This document shows positions 8,985 to 17,708 of a DNA stretch of 64,000 nucleotides, one piece after another. A model generated the notes under the pieces. It did no database searches. It was given only the letters and a program-made list of their open reading frames with translations, and was not told the DNA's origin. Positions within the stretch are counted from its first letter, which is position 1. Each line of letters opens with the position of its first letter. The DNA comes from CBDFLD01 sp965249005 (lineage in GTDB: Bacteria; Acidobacteriota; UBA6911). Position numbers and translations under genes: made by a program. The stretch lies in contig CBDFLD010000008.1 in NCBI GenBank assembly GCA_965249005.1, forward strand, positions 89,771-153,770, in the 5' to 3' direction.

Positions 8985-10230
8985 GGCCCTGTCACGAAGT
9001 GGAGAAGACCCTATGCTTTCAAGGTGGCTCCTTCAGGGATGACACCGAGTTCGAGGAATCTCCACAGATCAATCAATAGTCTCCGTGCCAGTGCCACAAT
9101 CCCTATCCGTCGTGCTCGTGGGCCTGCCTTGGCAAAGCGCTTCCGGTACCATCGACTCAGACGGCTCTGTGGCTGATGCCGCAGCCATAGCCAGGCAATC
9201 TCGATCGCCATGGATCGAATATGCCGGTTTCCAGCTTTGCTTATGCCTTGCTCACGATTCTCATTGCCGCTTTGGTAGGGGGTTCCGGTCAAGCCGGCCA
9301 GAGATCCCACCTCCTTGCGGTTTTTGAACTTACGCCATCCAAAGAACTCATACACCGAGACCCAGGCAAAATTGGGCCCAATGGCTCGTAACAGCATCAG
9401 CTGACGCACCTTCGCCACGGACTCGGTCTCCGATTCTCGGATCTTTTTCCTTCGATCAGCTTCCAGTGCGGAAATCTGCTCCTGGGTGAACTGTAGTTGC
9501 TCCCATTGCCTCAGCAACCGACTACGTAACCCCGCCGGTAGCGGAGATCCGTCCCAGAGCTTCATCTGTTTTAGCTGCCTGGGCAGATCCCAGGGGCGTT
9601 CCCATCGAAGCCCATGGTTGGCCAGCAGTCCCTTGATCCGGTTCGTTGCACGAGTCCGCTCTCCCTTCCAGCTCCGCAGCTCCCGATGCAAGTGCCTTTC
9701 GTCTTCTTCTTCTACCGTCGGTACATGGACGACACTCCATGCTTCCCTCTCGCCGGCGCAGTACCGGATTAGCATGGTCAGCAATTTCCTCGAGTCCAGT
9801 TTGTCAGACTTCGCCCGCCGGGCCCGTCGATTCACCTCGATACTTGCAGAGTCCACCACGAGACTCTCTACTCCCACCGACATCAAATACCGATGAATCC
9901 CGAATCCGTCCCGACCTGCTTCGTAGCACGAGACGACCCGAGTCTTCGCAGGCAATCCAAATCGTTTCTTTCCAGCCTCGATTTCTTTCGCCAGTCCTCT
10001 CAGATTCCCCGATGCTACGTCCCGAAACCGAGGCTTTCTTCCCAAGCTCGTGCTAAAAGCCAGCTTCCATTCCTTCAACGATAACTCCATCGACATGTAA
10101 AGAATCTGCTCAACTTCGGTATACTCTCCATTGCGGGTTGCTTTGGTTTTCATGATGCTCCTTTCTCCTTTCAAAGAGTTTTTTTAGGAGCTTACCAACG
10201 GCAACCCGCTCTTCACTACTTCTTTGCTAC
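8985..10230 (-). mobile_element. IS110/IS1111-family insertion (approximate ends)
   Basis: An intact DEDD transposase gene interrupts the sox operon. A possible subterminal inverted repeat pairs GAAGTGGAGAAGA near 8994 with TCTTCACTACTTC near 10212, which would give an element of about 1.25 kb. IS110 elements make no target duplication and usually lack true terminal repeats, so the ends are uncertain by tens to hundreds of bases. Confidence 0.6.
9011..10153 (-). CDS. IS110-family DEDD transposase
   Basis: The 380-residue protein has the two-part IS110 architecture. The N-terminal RuvC-like DEDD domain includes SCYEAGRDGFGIHRYL and the segment RRARRAKSDKLDSRKLL. The C-terminal part, with AGLTGTPYQSGNENREQGISKAGNRHIR, carries the conserved serine region of the family. 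Start ATG 10153 has AGGAG four bases upstream; an in-frame TTG at 10174 lies inside the ribosome site and is rejected. The frame is intact. It is antisense to the sox genes around it and would act on its own element with a bridge RNA encoded in the flank. Confidence 0.95.
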   Translation of the reverse strand: MKTKATRNGEYTEVEQILYMSMELSLKEWKLAFSTSLGRKPRFRDVASGNLRGLAKEIEAGKKRFGLPAKTRVVSCYEAGRDGFGIHRYLMSVGVESLVVDSASIEVNRRARRAKSDKLDSRKLLTMLIRYCAGEREAWSVVHVPTVEEEDERHLHRELRSWKGERTRATNRIKGLLANHGLRWERPWDLPRQLKQMKLWDGSPLPAGLRSRLLRQWEQLQFTQEQISALEADRRKKIRESETESVAKVRQLMLLRAIGPNFAWVSVYEFFGWRKFKNRKEVGSLAGLTGTPYQSGNENREQGISKAGNRHIRSMAIEIAWLWLRHQPQSRLSRWYRKRFAKAGPRARRIGIVALARRLLIDLWRFLELGVIPEGATLKA

Positions 10231-10258
10231 ATGGAATCTGAAAGCTGAAAGCTAAAAC

Positions 10259-10525
10259 ATGAAACTACTCAGATGTCCTGTCAATGGTGTTCGTCCGCTT
10301 CAGGAATTTTCCTACGGGGGGGAGTATCGCCCTATGCCCGATCCGGATCAGAGCTCCGACTCGCAATGGGCGGATTATGTGTTCCATCGCGCGGGGGCCC
10401 CTGCGGTCAAGCGGGAATGGTGGTATCACAACGCGAGCGGCATCTGGTTTATCGCGGAGCGGGATACACTCAAAGATGAGGTTGTTCGCACCTACTTGTT
10501 CGAGGAGATGAAGCGCAGTGAGTGA
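10259..10525 (+). CDS. soxD: Sarcosine oxidase delta subunit with degenerate zinc site
   Basis: This 88-residue subunit caps the heterotetramer. The family pattern is clear (RPLQEFSYGGEYRP, then WADYVFHR, KREWWYH and ERDT). Characterised family members bind zinc with two N-terminal cysteines, a histidine and a later cysteine. Here only C6 and H57 remain; the second cysteine is N9 (CPVNG) and the last is lost (HNASGIWF). The structural zinc is therefore probably absent. It begins 106 bp after the IS110 transposase start and its 3' end overlaps soxA by 8 bp, so the two are translationally coupled. Confidence 0.93.
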   Translation: MKLLRCPVNGVRPLQEFSYGGEYRPMPDPDQSSDSQWADYVFHRAGAPAVKREWWYHNASGIWFIAERDTLKDEVVRTYLFEEMKRSE

Positions 10526-13442
10526 ACGGCTCCCCTCACCGTCCGGTGAATGGATTGATCGCGACCAGCTGGTTACATTCCGCTACGAAGGGAGAGGATA
10601 CCGGGGGTTTGCCGGCGATACCATCAGCACGGCGCTCTGGGCCAATGGTGTGCGTGTCCTGGGCCGCAGTTTCAAGTACCACCGGCCACGCGGGATCTTC
10701 AGTCTCGCCGGGGCGGATTCCAACGCCATGATGGAAGATCAATCCGGCAGGACGTACCCTGCGGATACGACTGCCGTCCGGGATGGCATGGATTTGCGGG
10801 CGACCAACACGATGGGAGGCGCTGAGAGAGATTGGCTCTCCGTGTTCGACCGCCTGTCGGCATTTATCCCCGTTGGGTTTTATTACAAGGCATTCCACAC
10901 GCCCAAGCGGCTGTTTCCCTTCTATGAAAATCAAATCCGAAAGGTAGCGGGTCTTGGTTCCATCCGCCCGGAGAGTCGTTTTTCGGGAAGTCCCAAAGAC
11001 TACGATTTTTGTGACGTCCTCGTTGTTGGTGCGGGGCCGTCGGGCCTTGCCGCGGCCGTTTCCGCCGCGGAGCTCGGAGCACAAGTGCTGCTAGTGGATG
11101 AGAATCGCTATCCCGGAGGAACGCTGAACTTCCAGACTCGTGGCAGAGACGATGCGCAGCAAACGCGCGCCGCATTGCTCGAACAGATCCACAAAGCCCC
11201 CAACATCCGCTTGAGAACTTCCACCAACGCGGCCGGATGCTATTCGGATCACTGGGTGGCGCTGGTTGATGATCGGCGGCTGACAAAGCTCCGGGCCCGG
11301 AGCATTGTGGTGGCAAGCGGTTGTTACGAGCACGGCGCCGCCTTTCGAAACAACGATCTTCCGGGGGTCATGCTCGCAAGCGCCGCACAGCGACTCGTAC
11401 ACCTCTTTGCGGTGAGGCCGTTCGAGCGGGTAGTTCTAGTAACGGCAAACCTCGAGGGTTATCAAGCAGCGCTGGATTTACATCACGCCGGGGTCCAATT
11501 AGCGGCTGTGGCGGACCTTCGTACCGATGGAGAGACATCCGCGCTATCGGAGCGCGTAGCGAACCTGGGAGTTGCAGTTCACAATGGAAGTGCCATCTAC
11601 GAGGCCGTTCCGTCGAAGGGCAAGCGAGGGGTGCAGGAAGCGATTCTATGCCGGCTGGACGCGGCCGGGCAGCCAAGTCCGCAAGGTCACCAGATGCTGG
11701 CTTGCGATGGCATTGCGATGAGCGTCGGTTGGATGCCGGCCGATAACCTGCTGAGGCAGGCCGGGGCGAAGATGAAGTACCAAGAGTCAGTGGAACAGTT
11801 CGTTCCTACAGGACTACCTCCGGGGGTGTTGGCGGCGGGGCGAGTCAACGGCGTGTATGATTTACAGCAGCAGCTCGAGGACGGCCGCCGGGCCGGCCAG
11901 GAAGCCGCTGTCTACCTGGGACTGAAATATGAAATGACCTTTTCCAGCATCGAGAAACAGCGGTCTTGCCACAGCCACCCATATCCGATCGTCAGTCATC
12001 CGAAAGGGAAGAACTTCGTCGATCTGGATGAGGACTTACAGGAGAAAGACTTCTACAACGCGGCCCAAGAAGGATTCGATAATCCGGAACTGCTCAAGCG
12101 GTACACCGCTGTCGGAATGGGGCCAAGCCAGGGAAAGCATTCCAACCTTCTGGCCGTGCGAATTCTCAGCCGTATCCGTGGTGAGAGCATGGCGGAAAAG
12201 CAACTCACCACATCGCGGCCCTTCACGGCACCCGTTCCCCTTGGACATCTAGCTGGACGTATCTTCACCCCTATTCGCCGTACTCCTCTACATGGCCGGC
12301 ATGTGGCCGCGGGGGCGAGATTTCTGCACGCTGGTGCCTGGCTTCGCCCGGAGTACTATCAGTCCGAAGGCCGGACCAGGGACGAGAGCATAGCCCTGGA
12401 AGCCAGGAATGTTCGTGCCAAGGTAGGCCTGATCGACGTGGGCACCCTGGGCAAACTCGAGATCAGTGGGCCGGGCGCTGTAGAGTTCCTGGAGAGAATC
12501 TATACAGGAGTCTTCAGCACTCTCAAGGTGGGCAGGAGCCGTTACGCGTTGATGTGCGACGAAGGCGGAATCGTGATCGACGATGGGATGGTGGCCCGCC
12601 TCGGTGAGGATCGGTACTACGTCAGCACCACTTCCACTGGCTCGGAAGCGGTGTATCGCGAGATGCAGAGATGGGCTCTTCGGTGGTCGCTCGAAGTATA
12701 TCTCACCAACGCGACCTATCACTTTGGGGCGATGAACCTGGCCGGTCCGCTTTCGCGCAAACTCCTGGACCCGCTGACTGACATCGGGCTGGAACCGGAG
12801 TCATTCCCGTACCTCGGTGTGCGGGAGGGGATCGTCGCGGGGGTCCCCGCCCGGGTTTCGCGAATTGGCTTTGTCGGCGAACTCGGCTATGAAATTCACG
12901 TCCCCTACGACGGAGCGGTCCGGGTGTGGGATTGTCTCATCGACGCTGGACAGAAGTACGGCATCCAGCCTTTCGGAGTGGAAGCGCAAAGGGTACTGCG
13001 ACTAGAAAAATCCCACCTGATTGTCAGTCAGGATACCGACGGCCTGACGAATCCGTACGAGGCGGGTACCGGATGGGCGGTCAAAATGCAAAAGTCGTTT
13101 TTCGTGGGCGGCCGTAGCCTTTCCATCTTGAAGAAAAAGAAACAATCACGGCAACTGGTTGGCTTTACGCTGCCCAAGGCGTACAAGGGGCCTATCCCCA
13201 AGGAGTGCCACTTGATCATCGATGAGGGTCAGATCACCGGTCGTGTCACAAGCGTGACTCGTAGTCCGACACTCGGACAGGTCATCGGCCTCGCATACGT
13301 TCCCCCATCCCAGAGCACGCCGGGAACGAGTATCCGCATTCGAGTGGATTCTGCAGTGGTGGTCCAGGCCGAGGTGGCGGAGACGCCTTTTTACGATCCC
13401 CAAAACAATCGTCAGAAACCTACCAATGAAGGGCAAACCTGA
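10518..13442 (+). CDS. soxA: Sarcosine oxidase alpha subunit
   Basis: The 974-residue subunit has the full expected architecture. A ferredoxin-like N-terminal fold with the HRPRGIF signature comes first, then a dinucleotide-binding domain (VLVVGAGPSGLAAAVSA, about residues 169-185). A C-terminal GCV_T folate-binding domain, including GELGYEIH, transfers the methyl carbon to tetrahydrofolate. The start is GTG 10518, overlapping the end of soxD, and the stop overlaps the soxG start as TGATG. Complex product: glycine, peroxide and 5,10-methylene-tetrahydrofolate or formaldehyde. Confidence 0.95.
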   Translation: MSERLPSPSGEWIDRDQLVTFRYEGRGYRGFAGDTISTALWANGVRVLGRSFKYHRPRGIFSLAGADSNAMMEDQSGRTYPADTTAVRDGMDLRATNTMGGAERDWLSVFDRLSAFIPVGFYYKAFHTPKRLFPFYENQIRKVAGLGSIRPESRFSGSPKDYDFCDVLVVGAGPSGLAAAVSAAELGAQVLLVDENRYPGGTLNFQTRGRDDAQQTRAALLEQIHKAPNIRLRTSTNAAGCYSDHWVALVDDRRLTKLRARSIVVASGCYEHGAAFRNNDLPGVMLASAAQRLVHLFAVRPFERVVLVTANLEGYQAALDLHHAGVQLAAVADLRTDGETSALSERVANLGVAVHNGSAIYEAVPSKGKRGVQEAILCRLDAAGQPSPQGHQMLACDGIAMSVGWMPADNLLRQAGAKMKYQESVEQFVPTGLPPGVLAAGRVNGVYDLQQQLEDGRRAGQEAAVYLGLKYEMTFSSIEKQRSCHSHPYPIVSHPKGKNFVDLDEDLQEKDFYNAAQEGFDNPELLKRYTAVGMGPSQGKHSNLLAVRILSRIRGESMAEKQLTTSRPFTAPVPLGHLAGRIFTPIRRTPLHGRHVAAGARFLHAGAWLRPEYYQSEGRTRDESIALEARNVRAKVGLIDVGTLGKLEISGPGAVEFLERIYTGVFSTLKVGRSRYALMCDEGGIVIDDGMVARLGEDRYYVSTTSTGSEAVYREMQRWALRWSLEVYLTNATYHFGAMNLAGPLSRKLLDPLTDIGLEPESFPYLGVREGIVAGVPARVSRIGFVGELGYEIHVPYDGAVRVWDCLIDAGQKYGIQPFGVEAQRVLRLEKSHLIVSQDTDGLTNPYEAGTGWAVKMQKSFFVGGRSLSILKKKKQSRQLVGFTLPKAYKGPIPKECHLIIDEGQITGRVTSVTRSPTLGQVIGLAYVPPSQSTPGTSIRIRVDSAVVVQAEVAETPFYDPQNNRQKPTNEGQT

Positions 13443-14092
13443 TGTATTCGCGCCGTAGTCCAATGGAGAATCTCATCGAGGGGCTGCACCCGACCTGGAG
13501 CGAGCTTTATGAGATGCAGGTTCCGTTGCACTTCGGCGACGCCGTAAAGGAGCGGCAGCAGTTCCAAGATCTCGCGATCTGTGATCTCAGTGTCCTCTAC
13601 AAGCTTGGCGTAAAAGGTCCCGGTTCGGCGGAGTGGCTGCAGACCCAGGGTATCCAGGTGCCGGAAGCCGTTTATCAATGGCTCCCTCTGGCGGGAGGCG
13701 GGATCGTCGCGCGCGTGGATCGCCAGGAGTTTTTTTTGGAAGATGGGCTTGCAAGCCCTAGAACTCCGCAACTGTCGGTTGCCCTGGGCGATCCTGTCCC
13801 TGGGGTCCAGCGGGTCTGGCGACAGGATGCGGGGGTTCTGCTGAGCGGTCGGAAGTCTACCGAAGTTCTGGCTCAAACCTGCGGACTCCCCGTCGAGCCG
13901 CTCTCCAGTTCGTTGATCATGACGCGGATCGCCGGTATTTCGGCGGCATTGCTCCCCTTTCAAGTCGATGGGGTACAGGTCTTTCGACTTTGGTTCCCGC
14001 CAACCTACGGCCCGTACCTTTGGGAAACGCTGTCGGAGATCGTGCGGGAGCTTGGCGGAAGCCCCGTCGGGCTTGCGGTGCTTGGCGCCTGA
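13442..14092 (+). CDS. soxG: Sarcosine oxidase gamma subunit
   Basis: The 216-residue protein ends the sox operon. It has the GCV_T-like fold of the gamma subunit, a degenerate relative of the folate domain of alpha: DLSVLYKLGVKGPGSAEWL near residues 50-68 and RVWRQDAGVLLSG in the middle. ATG 13442 overlaps the soxA stop by one base (TGATG). It is convergent with the S9 peptidase gene, whose stop lies only 15 bp away, with no clear terminator between. Confidence 0.9.
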   Translation: MYSRRSPMENLIEGLHPTWSELYEMQVPLHFGDAVKERQQFQDLAICDLSVLYKLGVKGPGSAEWLQTQGIQVPEAVYQWLPLAGGGIVARVDRQEFFLEDGLASPRTPQLSVALGDPVPGVQRVWRQDAGVLLSGRKSTEVLAQTCGLPVEPLSSSLIMTRIAGISAALLPFQVDGVQVFRLWFPPTYGPYLWETLSEIVRELGGSPVGLAVLGA

Positions 14093-14107
14093 GAAGCTTT
14101 CTTCGCG

Positions 14108-16480
14108 CTAGAATTCGAGCTCCACGAAAGGAAACTCTTTTAGTTTGAGCCGGGCGCGGTTTTCGTCTGCCGGGACTCTGAAAACGATGCTCAACGCATG
14201 GGACCTCGCTCGCGAGAGGACTATCGACGGCGTCGCAAGTAGGCTCTCCGCCACGCCAAATCGGCTGAGAATTCCCAAGGGTGAGGCGGAGTCTTCACTC
14301 AACTCGAGGACGACTTCCGTCACGAGATCCAACGATAGGTCCGGCTGTTCCGAACCGATATAGTGCAACCCGACGGCTATGACCACCTCTCTTTCTCGTT
14401 CGTTTCGATCGAAAGACGGCTTCGACGCGGCGCCGAGGATTTTCAACTCCCAGTCGTTGGCCATTGCGGTCTGCCCTGGACCGATGGTTTGAGCTTTGCC
14501 CAAGACGTGCCGGTCGAACCATTCGATCGTCCGCCGGTGCTTGTCGACGATGTGCACGGGTTCTCCCCGCAGGCCGTGCTTTTCCCGTGGGTAGGTTACA
14601 AACTCAACCGTTCGTCCTAGAAAGCGCAACGCGGTATACATTTCCTTGGAATTTGCGAGCACCGTGTTTGGATCGTCCTGTCCGTGCAAGATGAGCACGG
14701 GTGTCGTCATGTTCTCGACATCGGTCGCGGGTGAGTGCTTGCGGTAGATCTCAGGGTTCTCCCAATAGAACCGTCTTAGATAATTCAGCTCCCATCTCGG
14801 GATGTAGGAGTTGCTGAAATCGGTTACGAGACTGAACATGCCGAACATGGAAACGGCCGCTTTGAAACGATCGGTCTTGCTGATGATCATATTGGTCATG
14901 TATCCGCCGTAGCTTCCCCCCATCACACCGGTACGGCTCGGATCCACAACGCCCATCTCGATCAGCTTGTCCACGCCCGCGAGAATGTCCTGGCGGTCTC
15001 CATAGCCGATATCCTCGATATTGGCGGCATCGAAATCCGCGCCGTAGCCGGGGGTGCCCCGGAAGTTGACGTAGAGAACCGCGTATCCTCTCGCCGCGTA
15101 GACCTGATGCTCCAGGGCCAGCACGTTCGGGATTCGATAGTGGGGCCCGCCGTGAATGAAGACGAGCAGGGGCACTCTTTGACCAGATTCGTAACCAAGG
15201 GGATAGATGACCATTCCTTCAACCCGGGTGCCGTCCGGACTGGTCCAAGAGAATACTTGTTGCCGTGCAATCTGGTATGGGCTCAGCTGCGAGCTAAAAT
15301 CGGTCAGCTTTCGTTCTTGGTTTGCGTCCAGATCCGAAATGTAGATTTCAGGCAACGACACACTGTCCTGGCGCGTGAAGACGATTCGGTCGGCCCGCCC
15401 GGCGATCTCGATGTTTGCGATGTCGGTCGCTTCGCGGATCACTGGGATCATGGAACGGGAGTTCAAATCCATTCGATAGAGATGCGTGTTGAACCCTTCT
15501 GCAACCGTCATGAAAAGCTTCTTTCCGTCTCGTGAGAAGACCGGTCTGGAGACGCTCCGGTCGAAATCCCCGGTGAGGTTGACAGCCGCGCCGCCGTTCG
15601 AGGAAACCATGAAGAGCTTGACTTGCGAAGAACCGACCTCCGGGTCCTTGCCGGCGGAGAACAGTATATGTTTGCCGTCCGGGGACCAGACGATGTTCGA
15701 CTCCGCTCCCATACGCGTTGTAATCCGGCGCGCCTTTCCCGAGCGCGTGTCATAGATCCAGACATCGGTCAGATGGGCATCTTTCGGATCGCCCGTACCG
15801 TTACTGGTAAAGGCAAATCTCTTGCCGTCGGGCGCGGGCATCATCCCTGCGAGCCCGTACATTCCCTCGAAGATCCGCTCCTCTTTTCTCGAATCCGTGT
15901 TCACCTGCCAGATTTCCGTTATGAACGGCTCCTTGTGAACCTCCACGGCGTCGTAGCCCTGCTCCCGCAAACGCGTGCGACGTGTCTCGACGTTTTGCTC
16001 CTGGGATCGTCGAGTCGTGTAAAAAATCGTGCTTCCTCCCGAACTCCATCGGTAGCCGGATATTCCATGTCGTTGGGATGTCAATCCGGTCGACTCTCCA
16101 CCGGACATGGGGATAACCCAGATCTGGTTGATCTTCGCTGCTTCTTTCTTGTTGGCACTCTCGGGTCGAGTGCTCGTAAAGGCGAGATACCCGCCATCCG
16201 GAGAGAAACGCGGAGAGCCTTCCCCTGTCGCTCCATGGGTGAACTGTTTTTTGGTACCGGTCTCGACATCGAGTAGCCAGATGTGAGTTCTGAATTTGTT
16301 CTCTTTCCACTCTGCGTCCCGTAACAGGAAGGCGACTCGTTTGCCGTCCTGGGAAACCGTTAGATCGGTGGGCGCCTGCAACGAGACCACGTCGCGAAAC
16401 GTCAGCTTCGATTGTGCAAGACTCATTCCCGTGAAGATGAGAACTACGGAAAGGCACGTAACGCATCCGCCCTGGTTCAT
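14108..16480 (-). CDS. Secreted S9 prolyl-oligopeptidase-like peptidase with C-terminal extension
   Basis: The 790-residue protein has a signal peptide, a TolB/WD-like propeller with repeated sWSPDGK and FSPDGG blades, and an alpha/beta-hydrolase domain with catalytic serine in GGSYGGYM, aspartate in HGQDDPNT and histidine in EKHGL. A tail of about 120 residues follows the catalytic domain. Its beta-rich pattern, with an FRVPADE segment, resembles DUF4352/Ig-like extensions and is not usual for the family. I chose ATG 16480, eight bases after GGAGG; ATG 16486 is an alternative. The likely role is cleavage of peptides in the periplasm. Confidence 0.9.
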   Translation of the reverse strand: MNQGGCVTCLSVVLIFTGMSLAQSKLTFRDVVSLQAPTDLTVSQDGKRVAFLLRDAEWKENKFRTHIWLLDVETGTKKQFTHGATGEGSPRFSPDGGYLAFTSTRPESANKKEAAKINQIWVIPMSGGESTGLTSQRHGISGYRWSSGGSTIFYTTRRSQEQNVETRRTRLREQGYDAVEVHKEPFITEIWQVNTDSRKEERIFEGMYGLAGMMPAPDGKRFAFTSNGTGDPKDAHLTDVWIYDTRSGKARRITTRMGAESNIVWSPDGKHILFSAGKDPEVGSSQVKLFMVSSNGGAAVNLTGDFDRSVSRPVFSRDGKKLFMTVAEGFNTHLYRMDLNSRSMIPVIREATDIANIEIAGRADRIVFTRQDSVSLPEIYISDLDANQERKLTDFSSQLSPYQIARQQVFSWTSPDGTRVEGMVIYPLGYESGQRVPLLVFIHGGPHYRIPNVLALEHQVYAARGYAVLYVNFRGTPGYGADFDAANIEDIGYGDRQDILAGVDKLIEMGVVDPSRTGVMGGSYGGYMTNMIISKTDRFKAAVSMFGMFSLVTDFSNSYIPRWELNYLRRFYWENPEIYRKHSPATDVENMTTPVLILHGQDDPNTVLANSKEMYTALRFLGRTVEFVTYPREKHGLRGEPVHIVDKHRRTIEWFDRHVLGKAQTIGPGQTAMANDWELKILGAASKPSFDRNEREREVVIAVGLHYIGSEQPDLSLDLVTEVVLELSEDSASPLGILSRFGVAESLLATPSIVLSRARSHALSIVFRVPADENRARLKLKEFPFVELEF

Positions 16481-16705
16481 AAACATTGCCTCCGGTTGAC
16501 AACAAGAAATCGAGGCCGTTAGCCTGGATCCACGGATCCCATAAATGTGTATCATTATTATACGTCTTGTCGTACTCGTATGCGTAGCGATCGGATCCGG
16601 CTACGAAAGCTCGAAAATTGAAACGTTGCTTTAACAGAGTCTCTAGGCCCGAACCACGAAATTCAATTTTCAAGCTGTGACCCCATAGAAAAAGGAGGAG
16701 GGACC

Positions 16706-17417
16706 ATGAGGAACGAAGCTCAACGGTTGCGCGTGCGCTTGCTCATTGCCACGGGGGCATGCCTTCTGCTCGTTCCCGGCTGTGTTTCGAACTCGGACAG
16801 GCAGACCTATGATGTGATCATCCGAGGTGGCATGGTCTACGACGGGAGTGGCTCGTCCCCTCGGTCGGCCGATGTGGCCCTGGTAGCCGACAGGATTGCC
16901 AAGGTGGGAGATCTGGAGGGAACGCGGGGAGATGTGGAAATCGACGCCACCGGTCTCGCGGTGGCTCCGGGTTTCATCAACATGATGAGTCATACCTGGG
17001 AAACCCTGATCGAGGATGGCCGGGCGCAGAGCGTGATCCGCCAGGGGGGTCACCACGGAAGTGTTCGGGGAGGGCTGGTCGATCGGCCCCCTCAACGACA
17101 CGCTGAAGAAGCAGGTCGTCGAGGACCAGACCGGTATCCGCTACGATGTTTCTTGGACCAGCTTTGGCGAAGGAATGGAGTTTCTCGAGCAGCACGGGAT
17201 TGCTCCCAACGTCGTGGCTTTCGTGGCCTACGACCGGGAAGAGGCCCCAGCGAAAAACAAGACCTACACGGTCCAGTCCGGCGACACCCTCTCGAAGATT
17301 GCCAAGGAGCATTACGGGGACGCCAGGCAGTACATGAAGATTTTCGAGGCCAACCGGGACCAGCTAAGCAACCCGGATCGGATCAATGTCGGTCAGGTTT
17401 TGACGATCCCTGAATGA
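16706..17417 (+). pseudogene. Frameshifted N-acyl-D-amino-acid deacylase/LysM chimera
   Basis: The frame starts at ATG 16706 after GGAGG with a lipoprotein signal (LLLVPGC). It shows the amidohydrolase N-terminus: YDVIIRGGMVYDGSG, then GLAVAPGFIN. Six G at 17044-17049, where five are expected, shift the frame. The family reading then resumes from 17050 (VTTEVFGEGWS, then GIAPNVVAFVAYD). At that point the deacylase stops, after roughly 40 percent of a normal length, and passes into a complete LysM domain (YTVQSGDTLSKIAKEHYG to NVGQVLTIPE). The metal-site histidines are absent or altered (HSHxD reads MSHTW). It could not act as a deacylase; it might bind peptidoglycan if the frame is restored. 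Confidence 0.8.
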
Positions 17418-17507
17418 CCCTGCAAGCGAGGGTAGGATCCGTTAGGCGGCGAGTCGAGGGCCCTCGATTCGCAATTTTGGCGTCCAGCAGCGTGGTATAA
17501 TTGTGAG

Positions 17508-17708
17508 ATGGCCCGCCAGGTGACAGTCCAGCGACGTTCGCTCCAAGAGAATGAGAACCCGGCAGAGTCCAACTCCGACCTCACCCCCGCGGAACGTTTC
17601 TCCTTGGTCTGGGATCTCACCCGCCAAGCTCTCGCTTTCCAAGGCGTTACGGATGCTGAATCCAGACTATCGCGACATTCTGTCCGCGTTGTCCGACGCA
17701 CAAGCTGA
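17508..17708 (+). CDS. Small protein paired with nucleotidyltransferase (antitoxin-like)
   Basis: The 66-residue hydrophilic protein contains LTPAERFSLVWDLTRQALAF and DAESRLSRHSVRVV. I recognise this pattern in small proteins encoded directly ahead of nucleotidyltransferases, but I cannot name the family. Its 3' end overlaps the nucleotidyltransferase gene by 56 bp in another frame, which implies coupled translation. A two-gene toxin-antitoxin role is inferred from this arrangement only. Confidence 0.7.
   Translation: MARQVTVQRRSLQENENPAESNSDLTPAERFSLVWDLTRQALAFQGVTDAESRLSRHSVRVVRRTS

Larger units (their letters stand above)
8454..9010. other. Intergenic repeat-rich stretch between soxB and the IS110 transposase
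   Basis: No convincing gene is seen in these 557 bp. They hold a short AGCTATCAGC tandem repeat just after the soxB stop, a 27-bp perfect palindrome at 8764-8790, and an open but unconvincing minus-strand frame through the palindrome. Part of the stretch may belong to the IS110 element, because the noncoding flank of these transposases encodes the guide (bridge) RNA, but I could not fix the element boundary. Confidence 0.5.
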
